NCBI RefSeq assembly: GCF_000715075.1
Contig: NC_134082.1
Coordinates: forward strand, 101,534,399-101,598,398
Direction: 5' to 3'
Length of the DNA: 64,000 nt
Source: Nicotiana tabacum
Taxonomy: Eukaryota > Streptophyta > Magnoliopsida > Solanales > Solanaceae
Each line of letters starts with the position of its first letter. The stretch's first letter is position 1. Shown here piece after piece: positions 1 to 9,393 of the stretch. Made by a program: the position numbers and the translations under genes. The notes under the pieces were generated by a model. It made no database searches. It saw only the letters and a list, made by a program, of their open reading frames with translations, and was not told where the DNA came from.

Positions 1-180
1 ATGTTTGTATTTAGCACTATTTCGAAGATTGGAATGACAAAGGCAATTTATTCTGCTATCCAAACACTATACCATTTGCTTTCCCTTTGAGCCATACTTG
101 TTTCTTTCCTACCCTCTCTTGGAATCAATAAAAAAAATCAAGTATGAAATAATTAAAAAAAAAAAACTATTATTTAGTGA

Positions 181-240
181 ACTACGTTTGACCTGATTCC
201 TCAAAGAAGGATACGTAGGCGCCTCACGGCTCGGTCATAG
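181..240 (+). repeat. Two-hairpin module, distal copy (Tat-L)
   Basis: The block reads CTACGTTTGACCTGATTCC, a short loop, then GGATACGTAGGC, followed by a GCC/GGC mini-stem and a CGGTCA tail. TCCT pairs with AGGA around the loop CAAAGA. The same order of motifs recurs at 2516-2588 and, on the minus strand, at 63261-63329 and 59166-59240. It marks the start of the 3' UTR just after where pol would end. Confidence 0.65.
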
Positions 241-488
241 GGTGCACAACATACACAATGTGCACGAAAAAGAAACATTAAGAGACCCCAATCAAAAACT
301 GGGGCAGGAATCGTATTGGAAATAAGAAAAGATTCCAAGAGTTGTAAACCCATACCAAAGCTATTTAGCTTTTAATACCTTTTCCATTTCTAACCCCGTA
401 CCAAAAAGACCTTTCGATCAATCTTAGAAAAATGCTGAGGCAAGCAAATGAAGTGGTTCATAACACTCTAGGTACAAACAAGAAAAGA

Positions 489-670
489 AAGTAAAAATGA
501 GAGAGTCTTATAGGTGAAAACCCACACGGGCACCATAAGGCGACGGAAGTTGAGAGAAAGGTAAAATGAGAGAGTCTTATTGGTGAAAACCTTCGTAGGC
601 ACCATAAGGCGAAAAAGAAGTGAAGAAGTGAAAAATGAGGAAAATTTATCGATGAAAACTCCTTGAGACA
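489..670 (+). repeat. Three imperfect ~70-bp repeats with GAGAGAGTCT core
   Basis: Three units start near 496, 567 and 636. Each has the order ATGAG(AGAGTC), a T-rich step, GATGAAAAC or GGTGAAAAC, then a CACCATAAGGCG-like end in the first two. The third is more degenerate. A matching triple repeat lies on the minus strand in Tat-R (about 62885-63095), so this belongs to the family's 3' UTR and is not local noise. Its function is unknown. Confidence 0.6.
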
Positions 671-1248
671 ATTGAAAGGAGATTGATTAAAAGACTGGGT
701 TGAGTAATCCGAAATGCATACCCTGATCATTGGTGCCAGTAATTCCAATCAGATAAGTCCTTTATTCCTTTTCCAACAGTCATCCAAAAATTGGATTCTT
801 CTTTTCATTCTATAATTGTCGAAATCAGCGTATTTCGCTACTAATAATCTTACTTTCTCCAAGCTTTGAGATAAGTTTTATTCCAAACAAATAAGAAGGA
901 ATGTCAAGGTATACTACCAAGATTCAAGGTTACAAAATACAGCCACGAAAGGTGGGAGATAAAATATGGGTGTAAGAAAGGTGAAATCAAAAGTGGATCA
1001 GCAAAGTCAGAAGGGGCATATGAGTACAGTTAAAAGGTTTTTGAAGGAAAACATACAGAGGGGAATCCTATAGTCAAGGATCAATTACAAGGACAAAACA
1101 GTCTTTTCAACCATTCCAAGGCAATAAAGAGAGACGAAGAGAAGCATCACCATCTGCAAGAATACCACAGCCAACCACCCTGCTTTAAACTAACGAAGTT
1201 TTCTTTGATTTAAAACAGGGGCAAGTATAATATTTGTGTCAGGAAATA

Positions 1249-2135
1249 CCCGATAGAGAATTGAAGAAGTCAGGCGTCCACCTGGAGAATGAGGATGAAG
1301 AATTGAAGAAGTCAGGCGTCCACCTGGAGAATGAGGATGAGAATTAAAGAAGTCAGGCGTCCACCTGGAGAATGAGGATAAAGAAATTGAAGAAATCAGG
1401 CGTCCACCTGGAGAATGAGGATGAAGAAGTTAAAGAAGTCAGGCGTCCACCTGGAGAATGAGGATGAGAATTGAAGAAGTCAGGCGTCCACCTGGAGAAT
1501 GAGGATGAAGAAATTGAAGAAATCAGGCGTCCACCTGGAGAATGAGGATGAAGAAGTTAAAGAAGTCAGGCGTCCACCTGGAGAATGAGGATGAAGAATT
1601 GAAGAAGTCAGGCATCCACCTGGAGAATGAGGATGAGAATTAAAGAAGTCAGGCGTCCACCTGGAGAATGAGGATGAGAATTGAAGAAGTCAAGCGTCCA
1701 CCTGGAGAATGAGGATGAGAATTGAAGAAGTCAGGCGTCCACCTGGAGAATGAGGATGAAGAAATTGAAGAAATCAGGCGTCCACCTGGAGAATGAGGAT
1801 GAAGAAGTTAAAGAAGTCAGGCGTCCACCTGGAGAATGAGGATGAAGAATTGAAGAAGTCAGGCATCCACCTGGAGAATGAGGATGAGAATTAAAGAAGT
1901 CAGGCGTCCACCTGGAGAATGAGGATGAGAATTAAAGAAGTCAGGCGTCCACCTGGAGAATGAGGACAAAGAAAAGAAGAAGTCAGACATCCACCTGGAG
2001 AATGAGGATGAGAATTAAAGAAGTCAGGCGTCCACCTGGAGAACGAGGATGAATAAGTTAAAAAGAAGTCAGGCGTCCACCTAGAGAATGAGGATGAAGA
2101 AATAAAAGAAGCAGTCAGGCACCCACCTGAAGAAC
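1249..2135 (+). repeat. Tandem array, ~41-bp monomer, about 21 units (Tat-L 3' UTR)
   Basis: About 21 copies of a 39-44-bp unit carry the core CAGGCGTCCACCTGGAG plus AATGAGGATGA and a variable AG/TT-rich spacer. Spacer variants and a GCATCC variant recur in fixed order: the block starting at 1501 is repeated at 1752, giving a higher-order period of about 251 bp. CAGG and CCTG in each core can pair around a 6-nt loop. The minus strand reads open for long stretches only because the repeat lacks stops in that frame; I do not call it a gene. Position between pol and PPT matches the known hypervariable 3' UTR of Tat/Ogre elements. Confidence 0.93.
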
Positions 2136-2515
2136 AAGGGAATGCAATTGAAGTGTTGAAATCAAAAGCCCGATCATATGAAAGGAGCACACTTAGAATC
2201 AATAAAGCAGAGGAGTCCAACAGAATCCCCAGCAAGAAACAACAAGAGTCCCAAACAGATGAAAGAAATACGGGACACAATGAAAAGGAATACGGAATAA
2301 GCCAAACGCCCAAGAGTCACCAAGAAATCAAGACAACAAGAAACGCAAGGGCATAATCTAGATAAGATTTTATAATTCATGTACCATAGTCTAGTTTAGC
2401 TTTTTGTATTACCTTGGAAGTAAGGTGTAACAAGGAGGTCAGCAAGCAGTAAAAACAGCACGAAACAGCAGTAACATCGCAGTCCCACGGTAGTCCCAGC
2501 TACCCAAAACTTCTC

Positions 2516-2588
2516 GAACTACATTGACCTGATTCCTTTATAGCCAAGGATATGTAGGAAACCTTTGAAGCAGAGGTTCGGTCAAATC
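2516..2588 (+). repeat. Two-hairpin module, LTR-proximal copy (Tat-L)
   Basis: CTACATTGACCTGA leads into stem TCCTT/AAGGA with loop TATAGCC, then TATGTAGG, then a second stem AACCT/AGGTT, ending in CGGTCAAATC. The matching copy in Tat-R (59166-59240, minus) has TCCTG/CAGGA and AATCTTT/AAAGATT: the bases differ but pairing is kept. Confidence 0.7.
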
Positions 2589-2683
2589 TTTCAAAAAATG
2601 CTTCCACGGAGTATTCGAACGGGCAAAAATCGCTCGTATCCGCTCACTTTATCTTTGCACGAAAACTCTTCGAGTTTCCGCAC

Positions 2684-2696
2684 AAAGAGGGGCAGC
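2684..2696 (+). promoter_or_regulatory. Polypurine tract of Tat-L
   Basis: AAAGAGGGGCAGC lies immediately before the LTR start TGTGAGCACG. The identical tract precedes the LTR of Tat-R on the other strand. It primes plus-strand DNA synthesis during reverse transcription. Confidence 0.85.
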
Positions 2697-3318
2697 TGTG
2701 AGCACGTGATTTTTGCCTTAACGAAAACTACTCCAAAATAAATCAAAAAATAAAATAAATTTCTTTTACTGTGTAATTTTTGAATTTGCGTGGTGTTAAA
2801 TATTTGTGTTATGTCCGTAAATGTTTACTTTGTCATAATAAAATGAAAAATAAAATAAAATACATGTTGCATGCATATAGGATTTAATTATGCATTTAAA
2901 AGATAATTTAAATAAAATCACAAAAATATGCGATAGTTCTATTTTAAATATTTCACTGTGTGATTGATGTTTTGTCTATGTGTTAAATAATTGTTATAGA
3001 ATAATTAATATATTTTTGTGAAGTTAAAATTGTTTTATAATTAAAATTGGAAATTTAAATTAGAAAAATGAAATAGTTGAAAAAGGAATAAAAATCGGAC
3101 CTGGATTTAAATCCAGGCCCAAGCCAAATTACCCCCTTTAGCCCAATCCAGGCAGCCCAAGTCCGGTCCAGTCCAAAGCCAAGACCAAACGACGACGTTT
3201 GGCCACATTTATCAAGGACCATTGGATCAAATCCAACCAACGGACGCGATTTCATCACCTTTACCCGTAACCCGTAACCCGATCCAGTGACCCGACTCAG
3301 TCCGACCCCAACGTTAAA

Positions 3319-3336
3319 CCAAACGACGTCGTTTGG
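3319..3336 (+). promoter_or_regulatory. 18-bp palindrome with ACGT core upstream of the LTR TATA box
   Basis: CCAAACGACGTCGTTTGG is a perfect palindrome about 70 bp upstream of the TATA box. A near copy with a 4-nt centre, arms CCAAACG/CGTTTGG, lies at 3185-3202. ACGT-centred palindromes are typical plant bZIP-type sites; function here is inferred. Confidence 0.45.
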
Positions 3337-3403
3337 ATTAATGAATTGATCCTGGCCCTTCATCTTACTTGATCGGACGGACAATACCAATCCACCCCAC
3401 CCC

Positions 3404-3411
3404 TATATAAG
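3404..3411 (+). promoter_or_regulatory. TATA box of the Tat-L LTR
   Basis: TATATAAG sits in a C-rich context ending U3. At the comparable point of the Tat-R LTR the minus strand has TATAAAAG (58363-58370). Confidence 0.6.
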
Positions 3412-3759
3412 TCCCAAGCCCTACCCCGGCCCCTAACTGAACACCCCCCTCCTCTCACTGTTCACCATCTTCCTCAGACCCTCCCACCTAACCCTAGCCG
3501 CCCTAAGACCCCAAAGCCTGAAACCCGGCGGCATCAACGCCGCCGGTCACCAAAATAACACCCTAAGATCCCCTGAACATCCTCTACACGAATATGACCT
3601 TAGTTTCCTTCGAATCAGGCCCCAACCCTTCGAATCTTAAATCGAAGGTTGGCCTGAAAACCTGATCTTCTCCGATGGCTTCCAAAATAACACCACAACT
3701 TCCCCTAGATACCCTCATCATGGATCTGTTAGTTGCATGGTTCGAATCATACTGGAACT

Positions 3760-3787
3760 ACTCGAATCTTCATTTGAAGATTCGAGT
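3760..3787 (+). repeat. 12-bp perfect hairpin in the LTR leader
   Basis: ACTCGAATCTTC, loop ATTT, GAAGATTCGAGT: a perfect inverted repeat about 350 bp downstream of the TATA box. The Tat-R LTR keeps it at 58122-58147 with 11-bp arms and one wobble position. Confidence 0.75.
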
Positions 3788-3977
3788 ACAACCTGACCTT
3801 ATCCCAACCTACTTCAAACCCACACCAGTTACCCCCTGACCTCCCTCGTGCCTAGAACATCTTTGGTTTCCCTCGAATCTAACCAGAAATGAGTAAGTCC
3901 CAAATCAAACTTTCAAGAACCCTAAAATACCAAACTTTTGGATTCTGTCCAGATTGAATAAAGATTGAGGTTTAATC

Positions 3978-4023
3978 GACCTTAGTCGAAGTATTTTCAG
4001 TGGAAAATACTTCGACTAAGGTC
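3978..4023 (+). repeat. 21-bp perfect hairpin in the LTR leader
   Basis: Two perfectly complementary 21-nt arms (3978-3998 and 4003-4023) flank the loop AGTG, about 570 bp downstream of the TATA box and so within the predicted transcript. The arms contain the core CGAAGTATTTTC and its complement. The Tat-R LTR has the same hairpin at 57885-57930 with three paired substitutions. Confidence 0.9.
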
Positions 4024-6652
4024 TGTTTGATTTCAAACAAAGTCCAAATCCAAGTCGAGTTGAGTTCATTTGAATTTAAAGGTTCAGAGGTAATTTCTGT
4101 TTCTTATGAGCATTCTATGAGTATTCTATGTTTGTTTTCATTAGTCTGTTTAATTTTTCATATTTTTTTAGTCAATTCTGTTATACTGTCTCATACTCGT
4201 CTATTGGATCAGAATCATACTATTGTTTCTGTTGTTTACGAATGGTCATAATATGTGTAATCGACTCGATTAAGTTCGTCGATTAGTTGTTTTGTAAATT
4301 CTTATTGCCATTAATGCTGTTTGTAATACCCTGTTTATCCGTTTGGAATTATTTATTGTCATTGAACTCAGTCAATTAGTTCTTCCCAATTAATTGATTC
4401 TCTTTTAATAATTCAGAAAGTTTGTCAATGGTATGTATATATTGTTTTCTGAACAGGCCATTGTCAGTATATTGACAATGCTCCTGTATTTGTTTGCTTT
4501 TAGTTCAGTTTTGAATTTCAGTTGAAATAATCCTGCATGTTCTGTGTAATGTTAAAGGTGTTTTATTTAGTGTTCAGTTGAGAATCCCCTGTTTAAATTC
4601 AATTCTTGTCAATCAGTTATTAGAAATGTGATATACTGTCTCAAAATCATAGGATTGGTTATAGCTGTAAATCAGAAGGATAATTAAGTTTATACAGATT
4701 ATAGAATCTGTTTTACAGTGGGTTCTGATTTTTCAGTAATAACAGTAGGTTTTCAGGGGTACTACTGGTAATGAAACAGTGAGGTAATATGATATAATAG
4801 AGGGCTGAAAGTGGTATGTTAATGGCTATTAGTTAATGATACTAATGGGGAACAAGGGATAATGGGCTGCTAGAAATCAGGAAAAAGTTAACTTGATGGG
4901 ATTTAAAGTAGTAAAGGCAGATTTTAATGGAATTTTTTCTGTTTTTAAAAGATAAAAGGGGGTCCGGGCAGCACTTAAAAAGGGGGGACAGACCTGTATA
5001 AGATAGAGGGGAATGGGGTCTGATTTGGGAAGAGAGTTTTTCAGAAAACTTGAAGAGAGTTTAAGAGTTTTTTTCAGAACAGAATTTAGACAGACCTTAA
5101 GAGTTTTCAGAAAGAGAGAAATCAGTTTTCAGACAGAAATTTTAAAGTTCAGTTTTCAGAGAGATTAGAACAAGGAAAATTGAGATCTTGGGCAGATTTT
5201 AGGAGATTGAAAGAGGAAAATCAAGCAGAAACAGAAATCTGAAAAGGAAGATAGAAAGAAAGGAAAACAGAAACATTAAAACAGAATTCTACATCGGAAG
5301 TTAGTATTGAAATTGATTCTGTGTTTAAAAATTGAAATTTTTTAGTCGGTTTTGTTCCAAGTCTCAGAATCAGAAATATCATTCTCTTCATTAAATCTGT
5401 CCGGATTTGTTCAATATCGTTGTTCAGTTAAAAACCTGAAACTTCCTAAAAGTACTGTCACTGTGCATCTGGGTTCTTCGGGTCTTATTGTTGCTCAAAC
5501 CTGTGGAAAGACTGCTATTCCATTGATTTTGTTACTGCTGCTACTGCTGAAATTTACTCCTTCTACCTTCATTTTCAGGTACATGTCTTTTAAATTTTAA
5601 GTTGGAAAGAGATTCAACATGACTCATCAATGAAGCTTGAATTGAAAATTCTTTTTTTTTATTTTGTCCAAGTTCATCAGTTTAAATTTCATTTTTTTGT
5701 TTCATGTTAGTTAATTAGTAGTGAATTCAATTTGATAGCTATGAGCTAATTGTCTTACTTTGAAAGTTCGTATAAAGCTTTGTAATAATGTTAGTCCTTC
5801 ATCTCATTAGTTTAATTATATTTGAACTGTCAAGGCAAGAAACATGACATAAAGATTGGCTATTTACTAGGCCTTATGGCATTGTTAGAATGGAGTAAAA
5901 ATATCAAAACTATATTGCTAGTTTATTCTTATACTTGATTTAGTTATGGATGGAATGATATAAGTTGTACATTCTTATGTGGTATGATAACAGGTATTTA
6001 TAGAACCATTAGTGGATAGTGAGTTGAGTTGTTATGGCTCATTACGATGTTAAAGTGCTACGAATGTTTCAAGACATACAAATAGGTGGCATGTAAAGCA
6101 ATGTTGTTAATTAATTTGTACAATAATTCCCTTTATTATCAATTTGATGCCTATTTACCATCCTAAATAAATAATTAGGCCTATTAGATTAAAAGCACGT
6201 ATATGAGAATAAGATGAGATATACAAATTGCAACACTTTTATCAACGACAATTAAAAATAGGACTTGCACTAAATAGAAATAATAAAAGTTCTTAAAAAA
6301 ATATTCTTCCCTTTATAAATCATTTTTAGTTTCATATACAATTCATTATTGGGCATGTAGATATATATGTTGTATTTGTGAAGAATAGTATTAATCATGT
6401 TTTTATTCTTTATTTTGAATTTGAATAGTCTTGGATGAACATGTTATATGCGGAAATTATAATCAACGGGCAACATTCAATAAATTGTGAATTCTTTTTC
6501 AAGAATTAAAGGGTATCTTAAATGAAGATTTCTCATAATATAATAAACAATTTGTGGAAAAATCCCTAATATCATTACAAATATTTTGCGCAATTAGGGA
6601 TACGTTCGCGTACCCTGATTATATTTTTAAAAGCAAAAAAATTCGGATTATG

Positions 6653-6886
6653 CGTACGCGCAATTTCGAGCGAATATTTAATAAAAGGATTTTTCCAAAG
6701 GCGTTAAATCAATTTCATAAAAACCCGAGATGTATGGTTCACTATTTAAAAATAAATAAATATTCTTGATTCGACACAATTTCGAAAAATGATTGTTTAA
6801 TAAATATCTTACCAAAAGTTATCGTGTACACGTACGCGTGACACAATTCCGCATTTTTAAATTTATAACACGAATATACGTACGCG
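6653..6886 (+). repeat. Three CGTACGCG sites inside the Tat-L LTR
   Basis: The 8-mer CGTACGCG occurs at 6653-6660, 6831-6838 and 6879-6886, with a near match at 6603. It lies in the part of the LTR that has no obvious counterpart in Tat-R. CpG-rich palindromic sites stand out in otherwise AT-rich DNA. Confidence 0.5.
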
Positions 6887-7268
6887 TAATTCGATTCAAA
6901 GAAGGGTCTTCAATCACAATAAGTATAAGCGGTAGTAAAATCATGTAACATCAATATATTTAATAAAAATCAAGATAATTAAGCCAATAATAAAAACAGT
7001 TAAGCGACCGTGCTGGAACCACGGAATTTGGAAATGCCTAACACCTTCTTCCGGATTAACAGAATTCCTTACTCAGGATTTCTGGTTCGCAGAATAATAA
7101 ACAGAGTCATATTCTCCTCGATTCAGGGATTGAAATTGGTGACTTGGGACGCCTTAAAATTCCCAGGTGGCGACTCTTAAATAATTAAATAAATCCCGTT
7201 TCGACTGTCCTTTAATTGGAGAAAACTCCCCACGCGCCCCGCGGGCGCGGTAAAAAGGAGGTGCGACA

Positions 7269-8768
7269 GTCTCAACAACATGGTCGAAACTTTAATAACA
7301 TATACATTACGAGCAAATGTTCTAAATGCATGTAAAACATAAAGCTTATAAGAATAGTTCTAAAATAATTGCATAATAGCAGTTTATGAATATTCCAAAG
7401 AAATTCTTTTCTTTTTCTTTCTTATAAATAAATACTTCACTTTATACTTTGGGAGTTCCAACTATCCTGACTTAATTCTGTTTCAGTCACCGTGTGATCG
7501 ACACGGATTAAATCCCAACCTGGTCGAATAGGCCCAATCGACGAGGTGCCACTCCCTTCATGGTTCTCAGCGCTCATGTATCATACCTTAGCATGGCTAA
7601 GTAAATTCTCAACAATGAGACCCTCGGCTCGTGTGCTCCTTACTTTAGCACAAGTAGTTTCAGAAAGTCAACGCCTTGGTCAGGACCCTCGACCTGGACG
7701 ATGACTCCTTCTCAGAATAAAGAATACTCCCAAAAATCTTTTCTTTCTAAAACTTCTTCTTGTGACTTTTCAAGTCTATATCTTTTCTTTATAGAATATC
7801 ATGTACATGTTCATGCTGGTATCCTTAAATGTAAAGCATGGAATAAGAATGAAATAAACATGTAAAAGTATTTCTAAAGATTCTTGCTTCTTCATAAATT
7901 TTCAACATGAAAATAACATATAAGAATAACACAAAAATCTGAAATGCACGTATATCATAATAAATCGTCTAAACTTTTGGTAGAACAATTCTAAGTTAAT
8001 AGGTATTCACTCGCTCTAATTAAGTAAATATAAACTCTTTTAAGCAATTCATCAAACACCTTGTATGCGCGCTTTTGTGAGTTAAACCACTTTAGTAAAG
8101 GGTTGTATCAACTCACCTCAAAACTTCTCGAGCCAATACGTAGGTTCCAATCCAATTGACACCAGTCAAATAATGGATTCTACAACAACCAGTGCATTTT
8201 AATTAATTTTACAATTTCGCATCTAAACACGGAACTTTACTGTTGATATAGAGAAAGAAGGGAATAACTATTCAGTTCTTACCTATTACTACTGTAGGGT
8301 AATTGATAATAGGAAATTTTATATACCTGAGTTTGAGAATTAGTGATTTGTGAAGAACCCTAGATTTTCCATTGCCTGCATGATAAGAAGCCTCTGTTTC
8401 GTACTGTTCTGTTTTTCGTCTAAGGCAAAAGACTTCCGCCCTTTTTGATGAATCAGAACGTGGGTTCTGTTTCTCTTAAGGCTTGGAGCCTTTTATTTTT
8501 CAATATACCTTTTATGGGCTTTTAGGCCCTTTCCCCCCTTTTTGTTTTCTTTTATTTTTTTATTTTTTTAACTTACCTAATAATTAATGATACCCACTTT
8601 TAATAATTAATAATATTAAAATTATTAATATTTTCCTAACTGTATATTCAATTTTATATATATATATATATATTTTACTATAGGCAAGATAAAAATAATA
8701 AAAATAGTAATAATTTAGTTCTATAGTTAGCGTGTCTCGAAACTTTTGTAAATTTGAGGAGTGTTACA
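7269..8768 (-). mobile_element. LTR-like fragment, probably Ty3/gypsy chromovirus
   Basis: On the minus strand the segment begins TGTAACACTCCTC (8768 leftwards), a start typical of plant chromovirus LTRs, and runs through leader-like sequence with a CTAGGGTTCTTCAC motif. No coding frame is present. It includes a (TA)n run at about 8655-8675. The left end is cut by Tat-L at 7268, so neither the second terminus nor a target duplication can be seen. It could also be unrelated AT-rich intergenic DNA; the call rests mainly on the terminal motif. Confidence 0.38.
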
Positions 8769-9393
8769 ATTCCTCTAGCCTCTAGGTAACTAGATAAGTA
8801 CACATGTTGGGAAAGGTTCATGCCATTGTTCAATCTACAAAAATTATTTTGTCTTTCAGTTAATATGTTTTTTTAATTTATAAACAATCTCCTACTTATA
8901 TGCAATCAAATCATGGCGTGATTTGTAAATAAATACCCTTGAGGAGGAGGAGGCATTGAGGAAGAAGAAAGAAAGAAAGAAATACATTGTGACGATGTTA
9001 CTAATACACTGCATTTTCGTTAAATTATAAAACTTATATATTGCGTTATTTGTTGTTGTTCAGAAAGAGAAGAATCTGAAAATGAAAGCCGCATGACTTG
9101 AAGACATAGCAATCAATCTGTAAGATGAAAAAAATGAAGAGACGTTCCAAAAAGTTTAATAGCAAATTGAGTCCTCCATGCCAATATTAAATAAGATCAC
9201 TATTCATCACTTTTACAAATTTATACTTTTTTATTTTATTTTATAACTCATTTAATAATCTATATTTAATTTTTTAAAATTATATATATATTTCATTGAG
9301 ATAGGGTACACGCACAAAGTGTGTGCTTAGAAACTAGTGCGCGCACACACATATTCTCTAGCTATTGTTTTGGAGGGTGGCCCGATAAGGCAA
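8769..9393. other. AT-rich intergenic stretch, nothing recognised
   Basis: There is a GA-rich microsatellite-like run at about 8946-8985 and a GT/GC-rich palindromic patch near 9305-9350. No exon of the neighbouring RINGv remnant was found here, although its missing zinc-binding domain would be expected on this side. Confidence 0.5.

Larger units (their letters stand above)
1..2696 (+). mobile_element. Tat-L: 3' untranslated region of a Tat/Ogre-like Ty3/gypsy element (partial)
   Basis: This stretch has no credible coding frame. It ends in a polypurine tract directly followed by an LTR starting TGTGAGCACG, so it is the region between pol and the 3' LTR of a plus-strand element whose body lies left of the window. 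It shares blocks with the minus-strand region 59055-63512: the same polypurine tract, the same two-hairpin module near each end, and the same motif with GAGAGAGTCT. The middle holds a tandem array unrelated at first sight to the one in the other copy. A long, tandem-repeat-bearing 3' UTR is known for the Tat/Ogre lineage. Pol is not visible here, so the lineage call relies on the copy at the right end. Confidence 0.8.
2697..7268 (+). mobile_element. 3' LTR of Tat-L (4,572 bp)
   Basis: The LTR begins TGTGAGCACG after the polypurine tract and ends GGAGGTGCGACA, so it has TG...CA termini. The minus-strand LTR at 55206-59054 starts TGTGAGCACG and ends GGAGGTGTGACA, and long blocks near both ends align (for example the region with AAGCGACCGTGCT and CAGAATTCCTTACT). 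It contains a TATA box, several foldback structures downstream of it, and low-complexity AT-rich DNA. It is about 700 bp longer than the Tat-R LTR; the extra length seems to fall in the 5,600-6,900 part. A target duplication cannot be tested because the 5' end is outside the window. No gene is seen inside. Confidence 0.85.

Noticed and set aside
1249..2135. CRISPR-like regular spacing of repeats
   Set aside because: The spacers are short variants of one another, the unit is head-to-tail, and the setting is a plant retrotransposon 3' UTR without cas genes.
1900..2313. Long open frame on the minus strand across the Tat-L array
   Set aside because: It is created by the repeat unit lacking stops in that frame; the product is only repeated Ser/Pro/Gly-rich units with no start context or homologue.
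3978..4023. Calling the 21-bp hairpin a microRNA precursor
   Set aside because: The loop is only 4 nt and there is no lower stem of the length plant Dicer-like processing normally needs; no expression data.
4000..4251. 83-codon open frame starting inside the LTR hairpin
   Set aside because: Hydrophobic, AT-rich chance frame; no counterpart in the Tat-R LTR.
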